A stretch of 64,000 nucleotides of DNA from Mycobacterium sp. URHD0025 (GTDB lineage Bacteria; Actinomycetota; Actinomycetes; Mycobacteriales; Mycobacteriaceae): NCBI RefSeq assembly GCF_000426065.1, contig NZ_AUEQ01000010.1, forward strand, positions 231,668 through 295,667. The letters run 5' to 3'. Made by a program: the position numbers and the translations under genes. This document shows positions 1 through 10,024 of the stretch, one piece after another. Every line of letters starts with the position of its first letter. The first letter of the stretch is position 1. Below the pieces are notes generated by a model. That model had not been told where the DNA came from. It ran no database searches and saw only the letters and a program-made list of their open reading frames with translations.

Positions 1-560
1 ACCTTGGCCTGGAGAACGCCGGCGTGGACCTCGACGGACGTGGCTATGTCGTGGTCGACGATCAGCTGCGCACCACGGCAGAGCACATCTGGGCGATGGG
101 GGACTGCAACGGCAAGGGCGCGTTCACCCACACGTCCTACAACGACTTCGAGATCGTGGCCGCCAATCTGCTCGACGATGATCCGCGCCGGGTGAGCGAC
201 CGCGTCACCACCTACGCGCTCTACATCGACCCACCGCTGGGGCGGGCCGGCATGACCGTCGATCAGGTGCGCAAGTCCGGCCGAAAAGCGTTGGTGGGCA
301 AGCGTCCGATGACCCGGGTCGGCCGTGCGGTCGAGAAAGGCGAGACCCAGGGCTTCATGAAGGTGGTCGTGGATGCCGAGACCGAACAGATTCTCGGAGT
401 GGCCATCCTGGGAGTCGGCGGGGATGAGGTGGTGCATTCCATCCTCGATGTGATGACCGCGAAACTGCCCTACACCGCGATATCGCGCACCATGCACATC
501 CACCCGACGGTCAGTGAGTTGGTGCCTACGATGCTGCAGGAGCTGAAGCCGCTGGACTGA
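1..560 (+). CDS. FAD-dependent pyridine nucleotide-disulphide oxidoreductase, C-terminal part
   Basis: The gene is cut by the window edge; the reading frame is open from base 3 and gives the last 185 residues. An AMGDCNG stretch matches the second FAD-contacting motif (GD) of this flavoenzyme family. It is followed by the dimerisation domain, which ends in HIHPTVSE, the interface His-Glu motif of lipoamide, glutathione and mercuric reductases. The redox-active cysteine pair would lie in the missing N-terminal part, so the substrate cannot be named; a mercuric-reductase-like or soluble-transhydrogenase-like enzyme is possible. The last 35 bp overlap the 3' end of the convergent flavodoxin gene, so the two messages are antisense there. 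Family is sure, specific function is not. Confidence 0.85.
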   Translation, partial: LGLENAGVDLDGRGYVVVDDQLRTTAEHIWAMGDCNGKGAFTHTSYNDFEIVAANLLDDDPRRVSDRVTTYALYIDPPLGRAGMTVDQVRKSGRKALVGKRPMTRVGRAVEKGETQGFMKVVVDAETEQILGVAILGVGGDEVVHSILDVMTAKLPYTAISRTMHIHPTVSELVPTMLQELKPLD

Positions 561-1164
561 GCGTGCGGCCGATGTTGAGCTGACGCGTCACCAGTGCGAC
601 ACGATGGCCGAGGTGACGGCAGGTCTGGACGTCAGCCGGGTGCACCTGGTCGGGTCCGGCATCGACGTTGGTCTGAGCGCCGGCGCCGAGGAAGAAGCCG
701 AGCCGGTTGAGCTCGTCCTCACTACTGAACGAGGTGGTCCAGCCGGCGCCCAAACCCAGGTTCACCCAATGCATGTGGTGCTGGGCGGCGAAGACCGCCA
801 GTGAACTCAGCGTGTTGAGCTTGTCGCCGCTCTTGCCTCCCGAGTTCGTGAAGCCCGCGGCCACCTTGTCCCGCCAGCTGCCTTCCATGCATCGCCGGCC
901 GGTCTTCTCGGCGAAGGCCTGAAATCCCGCCGAGACGTTGCCCATGTAGGTGGGGCTGCCGAAGATAATGGCGTCGACGTTGTCCAGCCTGTCCCAGTCC
1001 TGATCGGTCATGCTCTCGACGTGCATCACGGTGACGTCGGCTCCGGCGTCTGCGGCGCCGGCGGCGACCGCGTCGGCCAGGGTCGCGGTGTGACCGAACC
1101 CGGAGTGGTAAACCACCGCGACGGTGGGTGCGGCGATGTCAGTTCCGTTGTGCAGCATGGTCAT
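526..1164 (-). CDS. Flavodoxin / WrbA-like NAD(P)H:quinone oxidoreductase family protein
   Basis: A 212-residue protein with a flavodoxin fold. YHSGFGHTATLADAV near residues 19-33 is the FMN phosphate-binding loop, IIFGSPTYMGNVS near residue 67 is the second FMN loop, and a GGKSG loop follows. These are features of WrbA-type proteins, which reduce quinones by two electrons with NAD(P)H. It is the last gene of a three-gene leftward operon: its start overlaps the 3' end of the SRPBCC gene by 26 bp, so translation is probably coupled. A second in-frame ATG two codons in is an alternative start. The partnership with an ArsR regulator suggests induction by a chemical or redox signal; the natural substrate is unknown. 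Confidence 0.82.
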   Translation of the reverse strand: MTMLHNGTDIAAPTVAVVYHSGFGHTATLADAVAAGAADAGADVTVMHVESMTDQDWDRLDNVDAIIFGSPTYMGNVSAGFQAFAEKTGRRCMEGSWRDKVAAGFTNSGGKSGDKLNTLSSLAVFAAQHHMHWVNLGLGAGWTTSFSSEDELNRLGFFLGAGAQTNVDAGPDQVHPADVQTCRHLGHRVALVTRQLNIGRTLSPAASAPAAS

Positions 1165-1687
1165 TTCCTGTCTCTGCGGTCCATTGGGTTCCGAGTTTTT
1201 GAGCGACTTCCTGATAGCGCCGGGCCCAGTCCGGCAAGGGCTGTCCGCCGAGATGTGCCTCCAACCGGTCCAGGTAGGCGTGGGTGCCGGGGTGGAATCC
1301 CTGCCCGTCGGAGACCGTCAGACCGCGGTGTGTGAAACGAAGCAACGTGCCCTCGCCGTCGGGGATGAGTTCGTAACGCACCACGCCGGATTCGGGGGCG
1401 GACAGGACGGCCTGGTTCCACTCGTGCTCGAAAACCCTCGGCGGGTCCCATACCCGGATCCGCCCGGTCATCTTCTTCTGCTGCGGCGGGATCGGGGGTG
1501 AATGCGGAATCATCTCGATCGTGCCGCCCTCGCGGCCGTCGATCGTCGTTTCGCCCATCCATTGTCCGCGCTGTCCGGGATCGGTGATGGCGGCCCACAC
1601 CGCGGCCACGGGATAGGGCAGGCGGCGTTCGAAGCTCAGCGCGGCCCGGTCGCCCTCGACAGTGAGTTTTCCTTCGCGGCTTGTCAT
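1139..1687 (-). CDS. SRPBCC (AHSA1/START-like) domain protein
   Basis: A 182-residue single-domain protein of the AHSA1-like SRPBCC superfamily. The N-terminal half carries the typical strand-helix start (SFERRLPYPVAAVWAAITDP) and a WMGE turn. The C-terminal helix LDRLEAHLGGQ lines the hydrophobic pocket in this fold. The ATG at 1687 is chosen because ATGA is shared with the stop of the upstream ArsR gene, the usual sign of translational coupling; the frame stays open further upstream but that extension is antisense-like and has no homology. ArsR-AHSA1 pairs are common in actinobacteria, where the SRPBCC partner is presumed to bind a small hydrophobic ligand. No catalytic role can be assigned. 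Confidence 0.85.
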   Translation of the reverse strand: MTSREGKLTVEGDRAALSFERRLPYPVAAVWAAITDPGQRGQWMGETTIDGREGGTIEMIPHSPPIPPQQKKMTGRIRVWDPPRVFEHEWNQAVLSAPESGVVRYELIPDGEGTLLRFTHRGLTVSDGQGFHPGTHAYLDRLEAHLGGQPLPDWARRYQEVAQKLGTQWTAETGNDHAAQRN

Positions 1688-2001
1688 TTGGTCTCCTTGT
1701 GGGTCGCTTTGAGATGACGTTCCAGGGCGTCGAGGTGATCCGACCAGTAGCGGCGGTACCGCTTGATCCATTCGTCGATCTGCACGAGGCCGTCGGCGCG
1801 CAAGGCGTAGATGCGGCGCTGCGCATCGGGCCGCACCTCGACCAGGCCGACCTCTCGCAGCACCCGTAGGTGCCGTGACACCGTTGGCTGGGTCAGCCCC
1901 GGAAGGGTGGCGACCAGCTCGCCTGCGGTGCGTTCGCCATCGACGAGGGCATCGAGCAACGCGCGCCGGCTGGGTTCGGCGACTGCCTCGAACACGTCCA
2001 T
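1684..2001 (-). CDS. ArsR/SmtB-family winged-helix transcriptional regulator
   Basis: A compact 105-residue ArsR-type repressor. The winged helix-turn-helix spans roughly residues 8-75, with recognition helix LTQPTVSRHLRVLREVGLV and the wing after RPDAQRRIYAL. No cysteine-rich metal site (CxC) is present, so it is not a classical metal sensor and probably senses another signal, as other ArsR proteins paired with AHSA1 partners do. It is the promoter-proximal gene of the ArsR-SRPBCC-flavodoxin operon and shares a 4-bp ATGA overlap with the SRPBCC gene. A short AT-rich palindrome about 20 bp upstream of its start is a likely autoregulatory site. Confidence 0.9.
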   Translation of the reverse strand: MDVFEAVAEPSRRALLDALVDGERTAGELVATLPGLTQPTVSRHLRVLREVGLVEVRPDAQRRIYALRADGLVQIDEWIKRYRRYWSDHLDALERHLKATHKETK

Positions 2002-2021
2002 GAGTCGAGTATCGCATTACA

Positions 2022-2031
2022 TCTATATAGA
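2022..2031. promoter_or_regulatory. Candidate ArsR operator (TCTATATAGA palindrome)
   Basis: A perfect 10-bp palindrome, TCTATATAGA, sits 21 bp upstream of the ArsR start codon in an unusually AT-rich patch. Position and symmetry fit an autoregulatory operator or a -10/operator overlap for the leftward operon. This is inferred from position only. Confidence 0.45.
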
Positions 2032-2059
2032 CACAAGCAAATATACGGAACAATAAAGA

Positions 2060-2099
2060 TCCCGCCGGTGTCGGTTTTCAGCGGCCGACACCGACGGGA
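2060..2099 (-). terminator. Intrinsic terminator downstream of the desaturase gene
   Basis: Two 15-nt arms (2060-2074 and 2085-2099) pair with a single G-U-type mismatch around a 10-nt loop. Read leftward, the stem is followed by a short T-rich stretch (TCTTTATTG). It lies 10 bp past the stop of the leftward desaturase gene and separates that unit from the ArsR operon promoter. Confidence 0.75.
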
Positions 2100-2108
2100 C
2101 TTTTCGAG

Positions 2109-3095
2109 CTAGGAAACGGCAGCGGCCTTTTCGGCGTTCCGCTCGGCCTTGGCGGCCTCGCGGGCCAACATGCGATCGCGCTGTTCCTCGAACTTGAGGA
2201 CCTGCTTCTGCAGGTCCTCAAGGTAGTTCGCCAGCTGCTCACGACGCTTCTCGCCGCGTGCACTCACATCGGTGCGCTCGAAGATCCGCCACTTCTTGAC
2301 ACTGGGCATCACGACTTCTTCCAGATGCTGACGCAGGTCGTAGATGCCGTTCTTGGCCATGATCACGCTGTTGCGCCGCCAGTTCGGCATGCCGCGGCCG
2401 GGCATCTGAAAGCCTTCGATGATGGCGCAGGCCGCTTCCATGGCCTGATCGGGCGCCAGGTCGAATCCGGCGCTGAAAACGTTGCGGTAGAACACCATGT
2501 GCAGGTTCTCGTCGGTGGCCACGCGCGCCAGCATCGCCTCGGCGATCGGGTCGTCGCAGATCCGGCCGGTGTTGCGGTGGCTGACTCGGGTCGCGAGTTC
2601 CTGCAGCGTGGCGTAAGCCGAGATCATCAGCGGACCAGGCTCGTGGATCTTGCGCTCTTCTTCGCTGGGGTCATATCCGTTCTGCATGTGCTCCATGCGT
2701 GCCCGCTCGAGGGCGACCGGATCGACACCGCGAGTGACGACGAGATAGTCCCGGATGACGATGCCGTGGCGGTTTTCCTCCGCCGTCCAGCGGTTGACCC
2801 AGTGGCCCCACGCGCGGTCCAGGGAGAAATGCTGGGCGGCGCCGCGGTGATACGACGGCAGATTGTCCTCGGTGAGCAGGTTGGTGACCATCGCCACCTT
2901 TGCCACCTCGCTCAGCTGCGACTGCTCGGGGTCCCAGTCGTCGCCTCCGAGTGCCGCGAAGTTGCGGCCCCGGTCCCACGGCACGTAATCGTGCGGGTGC
3001 CACTCCTTGGCAACCGCCAGGTGGTGGTGGAGATTTTCTTCGGCGACATGCTCGAGTTCGTCGAGAAACTCGGCGTCTGTCAGATCCCTCTGCAT
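2109..3095 (-). CDS. Acyl-[acyl-carrier-protein] desaturase, DesA1-like
   Basis: A 328-residue soluble di-iron fatty-acid desaturase (type 2). The two diiron ligand motifs are visible: EENRH at residues 106-110 and DENLH at 195-199. Extended similarity to mycobacterial DesA1 includes WNPHDY-like WHPHDYVPW, LTEDNLPSYHR and ELATRVSHRNTG. The enzyme would insert a double bond into ACP-bound acyl chains, feeding unsaturated fatty acid or mycolic acid synthesis. The ATG at 3095 is chosen because AGGGGAG lies 6 nt upstream and homology begins there. The C-terminal 35 residues are a charged Lys/Ala/Glu-rich tail. By remembered comparison it is near but not identical to DesA1, so it may be a paralogue rather than the essential desA1 itself. 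Confidence 0.87.
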   Translation of the reverse strand: MQRDLTDAEFLDELEHVAEENLHHHLAVAKEWHPHDYVPWDRGRNFAALGGDDWDPEQSQLSEVAKVAMVTNLLTEDNLPSYHRGAAQHFSLDRAWGHWVNRWTAEENRHGIVIRDYLVVTRGVDPVALERARMEHMQNGYDPSEEERKIHEPGPLMISAYATLQELATRVSHRNTGRICDDPIAEAMLARVATDENLHMVFYRNVFSAGFDLAPDQAMEAACAIIEGFQMPGRGMPNWRRNSVIMAKNGIYDLRQHLEEVVMPSVKKWRIFERTDVSARGEKRREQLANYLEDLQKQVLKFEEQRDRMLAREAAKAERNAEKAAAVS

Positions 3096-3441
3096 AGGCT
3101 CCCCTGGAATCGTCTTGTGGGCAGTGTGCTCGCGTTGTTTGCTCAGGAAAGCCCGGTGCAACACTCCCGGTAGGACGGCAATACCACCGTATCTTCGCTG
3201 GTAGGCGATGACGTGTGGGAGAAACTTTCATCCACAACAACCACGTTCCACGACTCCGGAAAGATCTACCAGCCCCGCGAGGGGACTGTCCCGAAACTGC
3301 AACGCACGTGATTTCCTTCCGACACTGTAACAAGGTCCGTCCGGCCATCACCCGGCACAACTCGCTCAGTAGCTGAGCGTTTCGCCACAGGCGACCGCAC
3401 ACGTCGGGTTCGGTGCTCCGGCAGTCACGTCGGTTCTGGGA
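3096..3441. other. 346-bp intergenic region upstream of the desaturase gene
   Basis: No convincing gene is present. The region must carry the promoter of the leftward desaturase gene. A perfect inverted repeat with 7-bp arms (CGCTCAG, TAG, CTGAGCG at 3363-3379) lies about 60 bp past the DinB stop. It lacks a T-tract and could be either a weak terminator for the DinB operon or a regulatory palindrome. Confidence 0.5.
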
Positions 3442-3960
3442 TCACCTGATCTCCATGGCCGCCGCACGCAGCATGCGTAATTGTCCGATCTCAGCGGCAT
3501 TCTTCGTCAGCTCGACGTTCAACCACAACGCCATGTCGGCCAGTGTCCGGCCGGAGTCCGGGCCCCACGGAAACATCGCCGGGGCAAGAAGGTCGGCGTC
3601 GGTCAATGAGTCCAGCAGCCCGCGCCACCGTGCGCTGAGCTCCCTGATCTGTTGCACCGCGCCGATCGGACCCGGCCAGTCGATCTCGACGCGCGGAGTC
3701 GCAGGCCGGCCCTCGAGGTGGGCCAGGGCGGTGGACCACCAGAAGATCATGTGCCAGGTGAGCCAGCCGATGGTCGGAACCGGCATCGGGTCGGGCTCGA
3801 CGTCAGCGAAGTCCGGCCACCACCGGCCCGATGAATCCTCATGCACCGTCCACACCAGCGGACCGGGTTCCCACAGGTGATCGCCGCCGGACAGCGCCGA
3901 CAGGTGCAGGTCGGTCAGTGCCCAGGCGAGGTCGAACTGGCGGCGCAGTTGGCTGATCAC
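3442..3960 (-). CDS. DinB-superfamily protein
   Basis: A 172-residue four-helix-bundle protein of the DinB/YfiT-like superfamily. Visible marks are the N-terminal helix with the WTVHEDSSGRWW segment, the central IGWLTWHMIFWW helix whose histidine is a usual metal ligand position, and the C-terminal helix LNVELTKNAAEIGQLRML. Some family members are mycothiol- or bacillithiol-dependent transferases, but that activity cannot be assigned from sequence here. It starts with GTG at 3960, sharing GTGA with the stop of the thioesterase gene, and is the last gene of the nuclease-thioesterase-DinB operon. Confidence 0.8.
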   Translation of the reverse strand: MISQLRRQFDLAWALTDLHLSALSGGDHLWEPGPLVWTVHEDSSGRWWPDFADVEPDPMPVPTIGWLTWHMIFWWSTALAHLEGRPATPRVEIDWPGPIGAVQQIRELSARWRGLLDSLTDADLLAPAMFPWGPDSGRTLADMALWLNVELTKNAAEIGQLRMLRAAAMEIR

Positions 3961-4750
3961 GGCACCCGCATCACCAGCAGGGTCTGTGCCGAGGTACCGA
4001 TGAATCCTTGGCGGTCAAATATTTCCGCCGTCGTCGCGCCGATACCGTCCGGTCCGATCGAGCCGCGGGCCCGAATCGCGAAGTCCGAGCCCTCGGGAAG
4101 CCGGTGCAGATGCACCGAGGTGTCGGTGTTCATGAAGATGAACTTCTGTGGGTCCAGCGCTGCGCCGATACCGTTGGCCGAATCGACGACGAGCGCCAGG
4201 CGCTGCAGAGCCGTCGTCTCCTCATCGTCGACCACCGGCGTCAACGGACTCATCCACGCCACCGCGGCCTCACCGTCGGCGGTGTGTTGCCGTCGCCACG
4301 ACACACTCTCCAGATAGCCCGGCGCACCTTCCCAATCATGTGCCACGTCGGTGACCTCGCCCTCGACCAGCGGCGCGAAGCGGTCGGTGACCACGTCACC
4401 GGTGTCGCTGGGCGCCAGCAGCCAGGCTGTCACCCGCGCCACCGCCCGCCATGTGCCGTCGGGCCGGGCCGCCTCCATCTCCGAGACGACCATGGAGATT
4501 CGTGAACCCGGCCGGTCCACCCAGGCCCGAACCCGAACCGGTGCAACGGGAATCGCACCCAGGATGTCGAGCGTCAACCGTCCCACGCGCAGGCCGGATC
4601 CCGCGGTCGACTCCTCGATCGCCTTGGTCAACAGTGCCAGCGGCGGCGAGCCGTGCTGAATGGCCGGATCCCAGTTGCTCCGGGTGTCGGCGGTGGACTC
4701 GAACAGCTGGTAGTCACCATCGGAACCCCGCCGATGGTAGTGACACCCGA

Positions 4751-4754
<4 letters not shown>
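3957..4754 (-). CDS. Acyl-CoA thioesterase-like (TesB / double-hotdog) protein
   Basis: A 265-residue protein matching the TesB-like thioesterase superfamily: two hotdog units, the first carrying IQHGSPPLALLTKAIEE and the second WMSPLTPVVDDEETTALQRL. Such enzymes hydrolyse acyl-CoA thioesters. The ATG at 4754 is favoured because it forms an ATGA overlap with the stop of the nuclease gene and the protein begins sensibly (MIGCHYHRRG); the frame continues upstream only as shadow of the nuclease gene. The GTGA overlap at its 3' end couples it to the DinB-like gene. Substrate is unknown. Confidence 0.8.
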
Positions 4755-6524
<1,770 letters not shown>

Positions 6525-6629
6525 CGGGGCATCGGCGGCCGTCGCTTTCTGCACCACGGTTGCGCCTCGCCGGCGATCACCGCCCTCAGGTCGAAAGCGG
6601 CGCGTGGCAGGCTCACTAGCTGGTCGTCG

Positions 6630-6923
6630 CTAGTCGTCGCTGTGGTGCAATCCCCTTCGGGCGGAGAGCAATTCGAGTTCGGGACGGCCCGCGACCATGC
6701 GTTCGGCGGCATCGAGGACATCGACCACGTGGGTCCGGTCGGCGGCTACCAGAGCGACGCCGATGCCGGCGCGGCGGTGCAGGTCCTGGACACCGGTTTC
6801 GGCTGCCGACACCGCGAGCTTGCGGTGCAGCTCGGCGATCACCGGCCGGATCACCGAACGTTTCTCCTTGAGCGAGTGGACATCACCGAGCAGCAGGTCG
6901 AACTCCAGCCATCCGATCCACAT
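6630..6923 (-). CDS. DUF503 (YlxP-like) family protein
   Basis: A 97-residue protein of the DUF503 family, equivalent in position to Rv2117. The family signature is seen in LLGDVHSLKEKRSVIRPVIAELHRK and in the later VAADRTHVVDVLDAAERMV segment. Family members are often encoded near rbfA or translation genes, but the role is unknown. It lies 6 bp after the lppK stop in the same leftward direction, so it is probably co-transcribed with lppK, and it is convergent with trmI. Confidence 0.88.
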   Translation of the reverse strand: MWIGWLEFDLLLGDVHSLKEKRSVIRPVIAELHRKLAVSAAETGVQDLHRRAGIGVALVAADRTHVVDVLDAAERMVAGRPELELLSARRGLHHSDD

Positions 6924-6929
6924 GACAGC

Positions 6930-7472
6930 TCAGCGGGGCGGCGTCGGCGCTGGCGGAGCGGGTGCGGCACCGGCGCCCATCACCAGCAGCAGATCGGCGG
7001 TGTGCCGGGTCAACTGCCAACCGTCGCCGTGCGGGGTGAATTCCATCGGGAAACTGAAGTCCTGCGCCGAACCGTTGCCGCCCGCGGTGACCTTGACGGT
7101 GGCCACCACGTTGGCCGGCTCGGTTTGCGACCACGCGAGATCGGTGGCCTCGAAGGTCAGCGGGGTGAATCCGTTGTCGGCCAGGGCGCGGCCGAACTTG
7201 TCCAGAGCGGCGGCGTCGTCTGCCGTGCCCTGTTCGACCAGAACGACCTTGTCGGCGCCGGGCACGTTGACATCGGCCAACCGGTCCAGCACGCCGGTGA
7301 GTGCTTCGGGAGCGGGCAGCGGCGCGGCCGGCGGTGCTTCGGGCGTCGAGGTCTGCACGCTCGTCGTCGGGTGGGAACTCTTCGCCGGGTGATCTCCGCC
7401 GCTGCACCCACAGAGCCCAAGTGCCGCCACGATCGTGGCGGCACTCAGGACTGTGATGCGGTTGCGGTTCAA
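6930..7472 (-). CDS. lppK: Lipoprotein LppK (MTB12-like fold)
   Basis: A 180-residue lipoprotein. The signal peptide (residues 1-22) ends in the lipobox ALGLCGC, so the mature protein would be acylated on Cys and anchored outside the membrane. A Pro/Thr/Ser-rich spacer (about residues 30-55) leads to a globular domain with PEALTGVLDRLADVNVPG and a C-terminal GDGWQLTRHTADLLLVMG. Sequence and location between trmI and mpa identify it as the lppK gene. The globular domain shows the same layout as the neighbouring MTB12-type secreted protein. A proline-rich tail (PAPPAPTPPR) ends the protein. Its function is unknown. Confidence 0.88.
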   Translation of the reverse strand: MNRNRITVLSAATIVAALGLCGCSGGDHPAKSSHPTTSVQTSTPEAPPAAPLPAPEALTGVLDRLADVNVPGADKVVLVEQGTADDAAALDKFGRALADNGFTPLTFEATDLAWSQTEPANVVATVKVTAGGNGSAQDFSFPMEFTPHGDGWQLTRHTADLLLVMGAGAAPAPPAPTPPR

Positions 7473-7480
7473 TTACCTAC

Positions 7481-7984
7481 TCAGCCGACCGAGGACAGCA
7501 ACGTCATGGCCGATCCCTTGGAGATCTGCCAACCGGTCGGGCTCGGGCCCGCCACGAACTGGATGTTCTGGGTCGCGGTGCCGCCGGTGGCCGAGGTCGC
7601 GGTGACATCGGCATATGCCACGCCGCCCTGATCGTCGATGTTGGCGATGTTGAAGGTCAGCGGGAACTTCCCTTCAGCCGCGGCCTTGTTGTAGGCGCGG
7701 TCCGCGGCGATGCTCTCGATCCGGCCGATGCCGCCCTGGATGTAGGGGGCCTTGCCGCTGAACGAGCCACCGCCGGCGAGCGCCTGCAGGGTCTGCACCA
7801 GTGGCGACGCCAGGTCCGGTGCAGGCGTGGCCGGCAGCGGCGCGCCGAAGACGACCGGCTGAATCGCCGGGCTTGTCGACATGCCGTTGGATGCAATAGA
7901 AGTCACACCCGCCGCTGCTCCGCCCACCACGGCGGCGGCTGCAGCTGCGGTGATAAAGCCGGTAACGAGGGTTTTCGGGGTCAC
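7481..7984 (-). CDS. Secreted low-molecular-weight antigen MTB12/CFP2-family protein
   Basis: A 167-residue protein with a Sec signal peptide (about residues 1-26, a long Ala-rich core) and no lipobox, hence secreted. The mature part shows the MTB12/Cfp2 signatures IQPVVFGAPLPATPAP, the central IQGGIGRIESIAADRAYNKA and the terminal TGWQISKGSAMTLLSSVG. MTB12 is an abundant culture-filtrate antigen of mycobacteria with no known activity. The gene lies 8 bp upstream of lppK, in the same direction, and is divergent from mpa. In M. tuberculosis the namesake cfp2 lies elsewhere, so this is best called a family member rather than cfp2 itself. Confidence 0.85.
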   Translation of the reverse strand: MTPKTLVTGFITAAAAAAVVGGAAAGVTSIASNGMSTSPAIQPVVFGAPLPATPAPDLASPLVQTLQALAGGGSFSGKAPYIQGGIGRIESIAADRAYNKAAAEGKFPLTFNIANIDDQGGVAYADVTATSATGGTATQNIQFVAGPSPTGWQISKGSAMTLLSSVG

Positions 7985-8129
7985 GACTGTCCTTTCGATC
8001 GGACCAACTGAACTTAGAGGCTAACAGTGGTGCTGGTGTGTCTAGTTCCTAGAGCGCACACAATGGCTGAATCGCCGGTAGCGTTGAAGTTGTTACTGCA
8101 CCAACTTGCGGTGCGGGAGGGAGCGCAAT

Positions 8130-9971
8130 ATGAGTGAGTCAGAGCGTTCGGACGGCTATGCCGAGAGCTTATCGGCCGGCCACTCGCAGCCCATGTCCAG
8201 CGATGAGGCCGCCGAGCTGGAATCGCTGCGTCGTGAGGCCGCGGTTCTGCGTGAGCAACTGGAGAATGCGGTAGGGCCCCAGAGCGGACTGCGCAGTGCC
8301 CGCGACGTCCACCAGCTCGAGGCGCGGATCGACTCGCTCGCCTCGCGCAACGCCAAGCTCATGGACACCCTCAAAGAAGCCCGTCAGCAACTCCTCGCGC
8401 TGCGCGAGGAGGTCGACCGGCTGGGACAACCACCGAGCGGCTACGGCGTGCTGCTCGGTACCCACGAGGACGACACCGTCGACGTGTTCACCTCGGGTCG
8501 CAAGATGCGCCTCACCTGCTCGCCGAACATCGAGACCGCATCGCTCAAGCAGGGCCAGACGGTCCGGCTGAACGAAGCGCTCACCGTGGTCGAGGCCGGC
8601 AATTTCGAGTCGGTCGGTGAGATCAGCACGTTGCGCGAGATCCTCTCCGACGGTCACCGGGCCCTGGTGGTCGGGCATGCCGATGAGGAGCGCATCGTCT
8701 GGCTGGCCGAGCCGCTGGTCGCCGCCGAGGACCTGCCCGACCTTCCCGACGCCAGGCAGGACGACGACCGTCCGCGCAGGTTGCGGCCGGGTGACTCGTT
8801 GCTGGTCGACACCAAGGCCGGATACGCCTTCGAGCGCATCCCCAAGGCCGAGGTCGAGGATCTCGTCCTCGAAGAGGTGCCCGACGTCAGCTACAACGAC
8901 ATCGGTGGTCTGGGGCGGCAGATCGAGCAGATCCGCGACGCGGTGGAGTTGCCGTTCCTGCACAAGGAGCTGTATCGCGAGTACTCGTTGCGCCCGCCCA
9001 AGGGTGTGCTGCTCTACGGCCCGCCCGGTTGCGGTAAGACCCTGATCGCCAAGGCGGTGGCGAACTCACTGGCCAAGAAGATGGCCGAGGTTCGTGGCGA
9101 TGATGCCCGCGAGGCGAAGAGCTATTTCCTCAACATCAAGGGCCCCGAGCTGCTGAACAAGTTCGTCGGTGAGACCGAGCGTCACATCCGGCTGATCTTC
9201 CAGCGGGCCCGCGAGAAGGCGTCCGAGGGCACGCCCGTGATCGTGTTCTTCGACGAGATGGACTCGATCTTCCGCACCCGCGGCACCGGTGTCAGTTCCG
9301 ATGTCGAGACAACCGTTGTGCCGCAGTTGCTTTCGGAGATCGACGGTGTGGAGGGGCTGGAAAACGTCATCGTCATCGGCGCTTCCAACCGTGAGGACAT
9401 GATCGACCCGGCGATCCTGCGGCCCGGCCGCCTCGACGTCAAGATCAAGATCGAGAGGCCCGACGCCGAATCGGCACAGGACATCTTCTCCAAGTACCTG
9501 ACCGAGGCTCTGCCGGTGCACGCCGACGATCTGGCCGAGTTCGGCGGGGACCGCTCGCTCACGATCAAGACGATGATCGAGAAGGTCGTGGACCGGATGT
9601 ACGCCGAGATCGACGACAACCGGTTCCTGGAGGTCACCTACGCCAACGGTGACAAGGAAGTCATGTACTTCAAGGACTTCAACTCCGGCGCCATGATCCA
9701 GAACGTCGTCGACCGCGCGAAGAAGAACGCCATCAAGAGCGTGCTGGAGACCGGTCAACCCGGTCTGCGCATCCAGCATCTGCTGGATTCGATCGTCGAC
9801 GAGTTCGCCGAGAACGAGGACCTGCCCAACACCACCAATCCCGATGACTGGGCGCGGATCTCGGGCAAGAAGGGCGAGCGGATCGTCTACATCCGCACTC
9901 TGGTCACCGGCAAGTCGTCGAGTGCGAGCCGGGCCATTGACACCGAGTCGAACCTGGGGCAGTACCTGTAG
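8130..9971 (+). CDS. mpa: Mycobacterial proteasome ATPase Mpa (ARC)
   Basis: A 613-residue hexameric AAA+ ATPase that recognises pupylated proteins, unfolds them and feeds them into the PrcBA core. The N-terminal coiled coil (about residues 25-100, [16 protein letters not shown] onward) binds Pup. Two OB folds follow ([15 protein letters not shown]). The AAA domain has Walker A GPPGCGKT with Lys303 and Walker B FFDEMDS with Asp375/Glu376. The C-terminal LGQYL provides the penultimate Tyr that docks on the 20S core. The ATG at 8130 follows GGGAGGGAG. It is a separate rightward unit divergent from the MTB12-like gene, and is separated from dop-pup-prcBA by the ectoine block. Confidence 0.98.
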   Translation: MSESERSDGYAESLSAGHSQPMSSDEAAELESLRREAAVLREQLENAVGPQSGLRSARDVHQLEARIDSLASRNAKLMDTLKEARQQLLALREEVDRLGQPPSGYGVLLGTHEDDTVDVFTSGRKMRLTCSPNIETASLKQGQTVRLNEALTVVEAGNFESVGEISTLREILSDGHRALVVGHADEERIVWLAEPLVAAEDLPDLPDARQDDDRPRRLRPGDSLLVDTKAGYAFERIPKAEVEDLVLEEVPDVSYNDIGGLGRQIEQIRDAVELPFLHKELYREYSLRPPKGVLLYGPPGCGKTLIAKAVANSLAKKMAEVRGDDAREAKSYFLNIKGPELLNKFVGETERHIRLIFQRAREKASEGTPVIVFFDEMDSIFRTRGTGVSSDVETTVVPQLLSEIDGVEGLENVIVIGASNREDMIDPAILRPGRLDVKIKIERPDAESAQDIFSKYLTEALPVHADDLAEFGGDRSLTIKTMIEKVVDRMYAEIDDNRFLEVTYANGDKEVMYFKDFNSGAMIQNVVDRAKKNAIKSVLETGQPGLRIQHLLDSIVDEFAENEDLPNTTNPDDWARISGKKGERIVYIRTLVTGKSSSASRAIDTESNLGQYL

Positions 9972-10024
9972 GGCCCTGGCCCAATCGGCCCCCGTCCGGG
10001 CGGCGCCGGTGGCAGCATGGAGCT

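Noticed and set aside
1688..2053. N-terminal extension of the SRPBCC protein to 304 residues
   Set aside because: The extra sequence is Arg/Pro-rich and lies fully antisense or in another frame over the ArsR gene; ATGA coupling at 1687 fits better.
3363..3379. Called as terminator of the DinB operon
   Set aside because: Stem of 7 bp without a T-run; too weak to call, so listed only within the intergenic entry.
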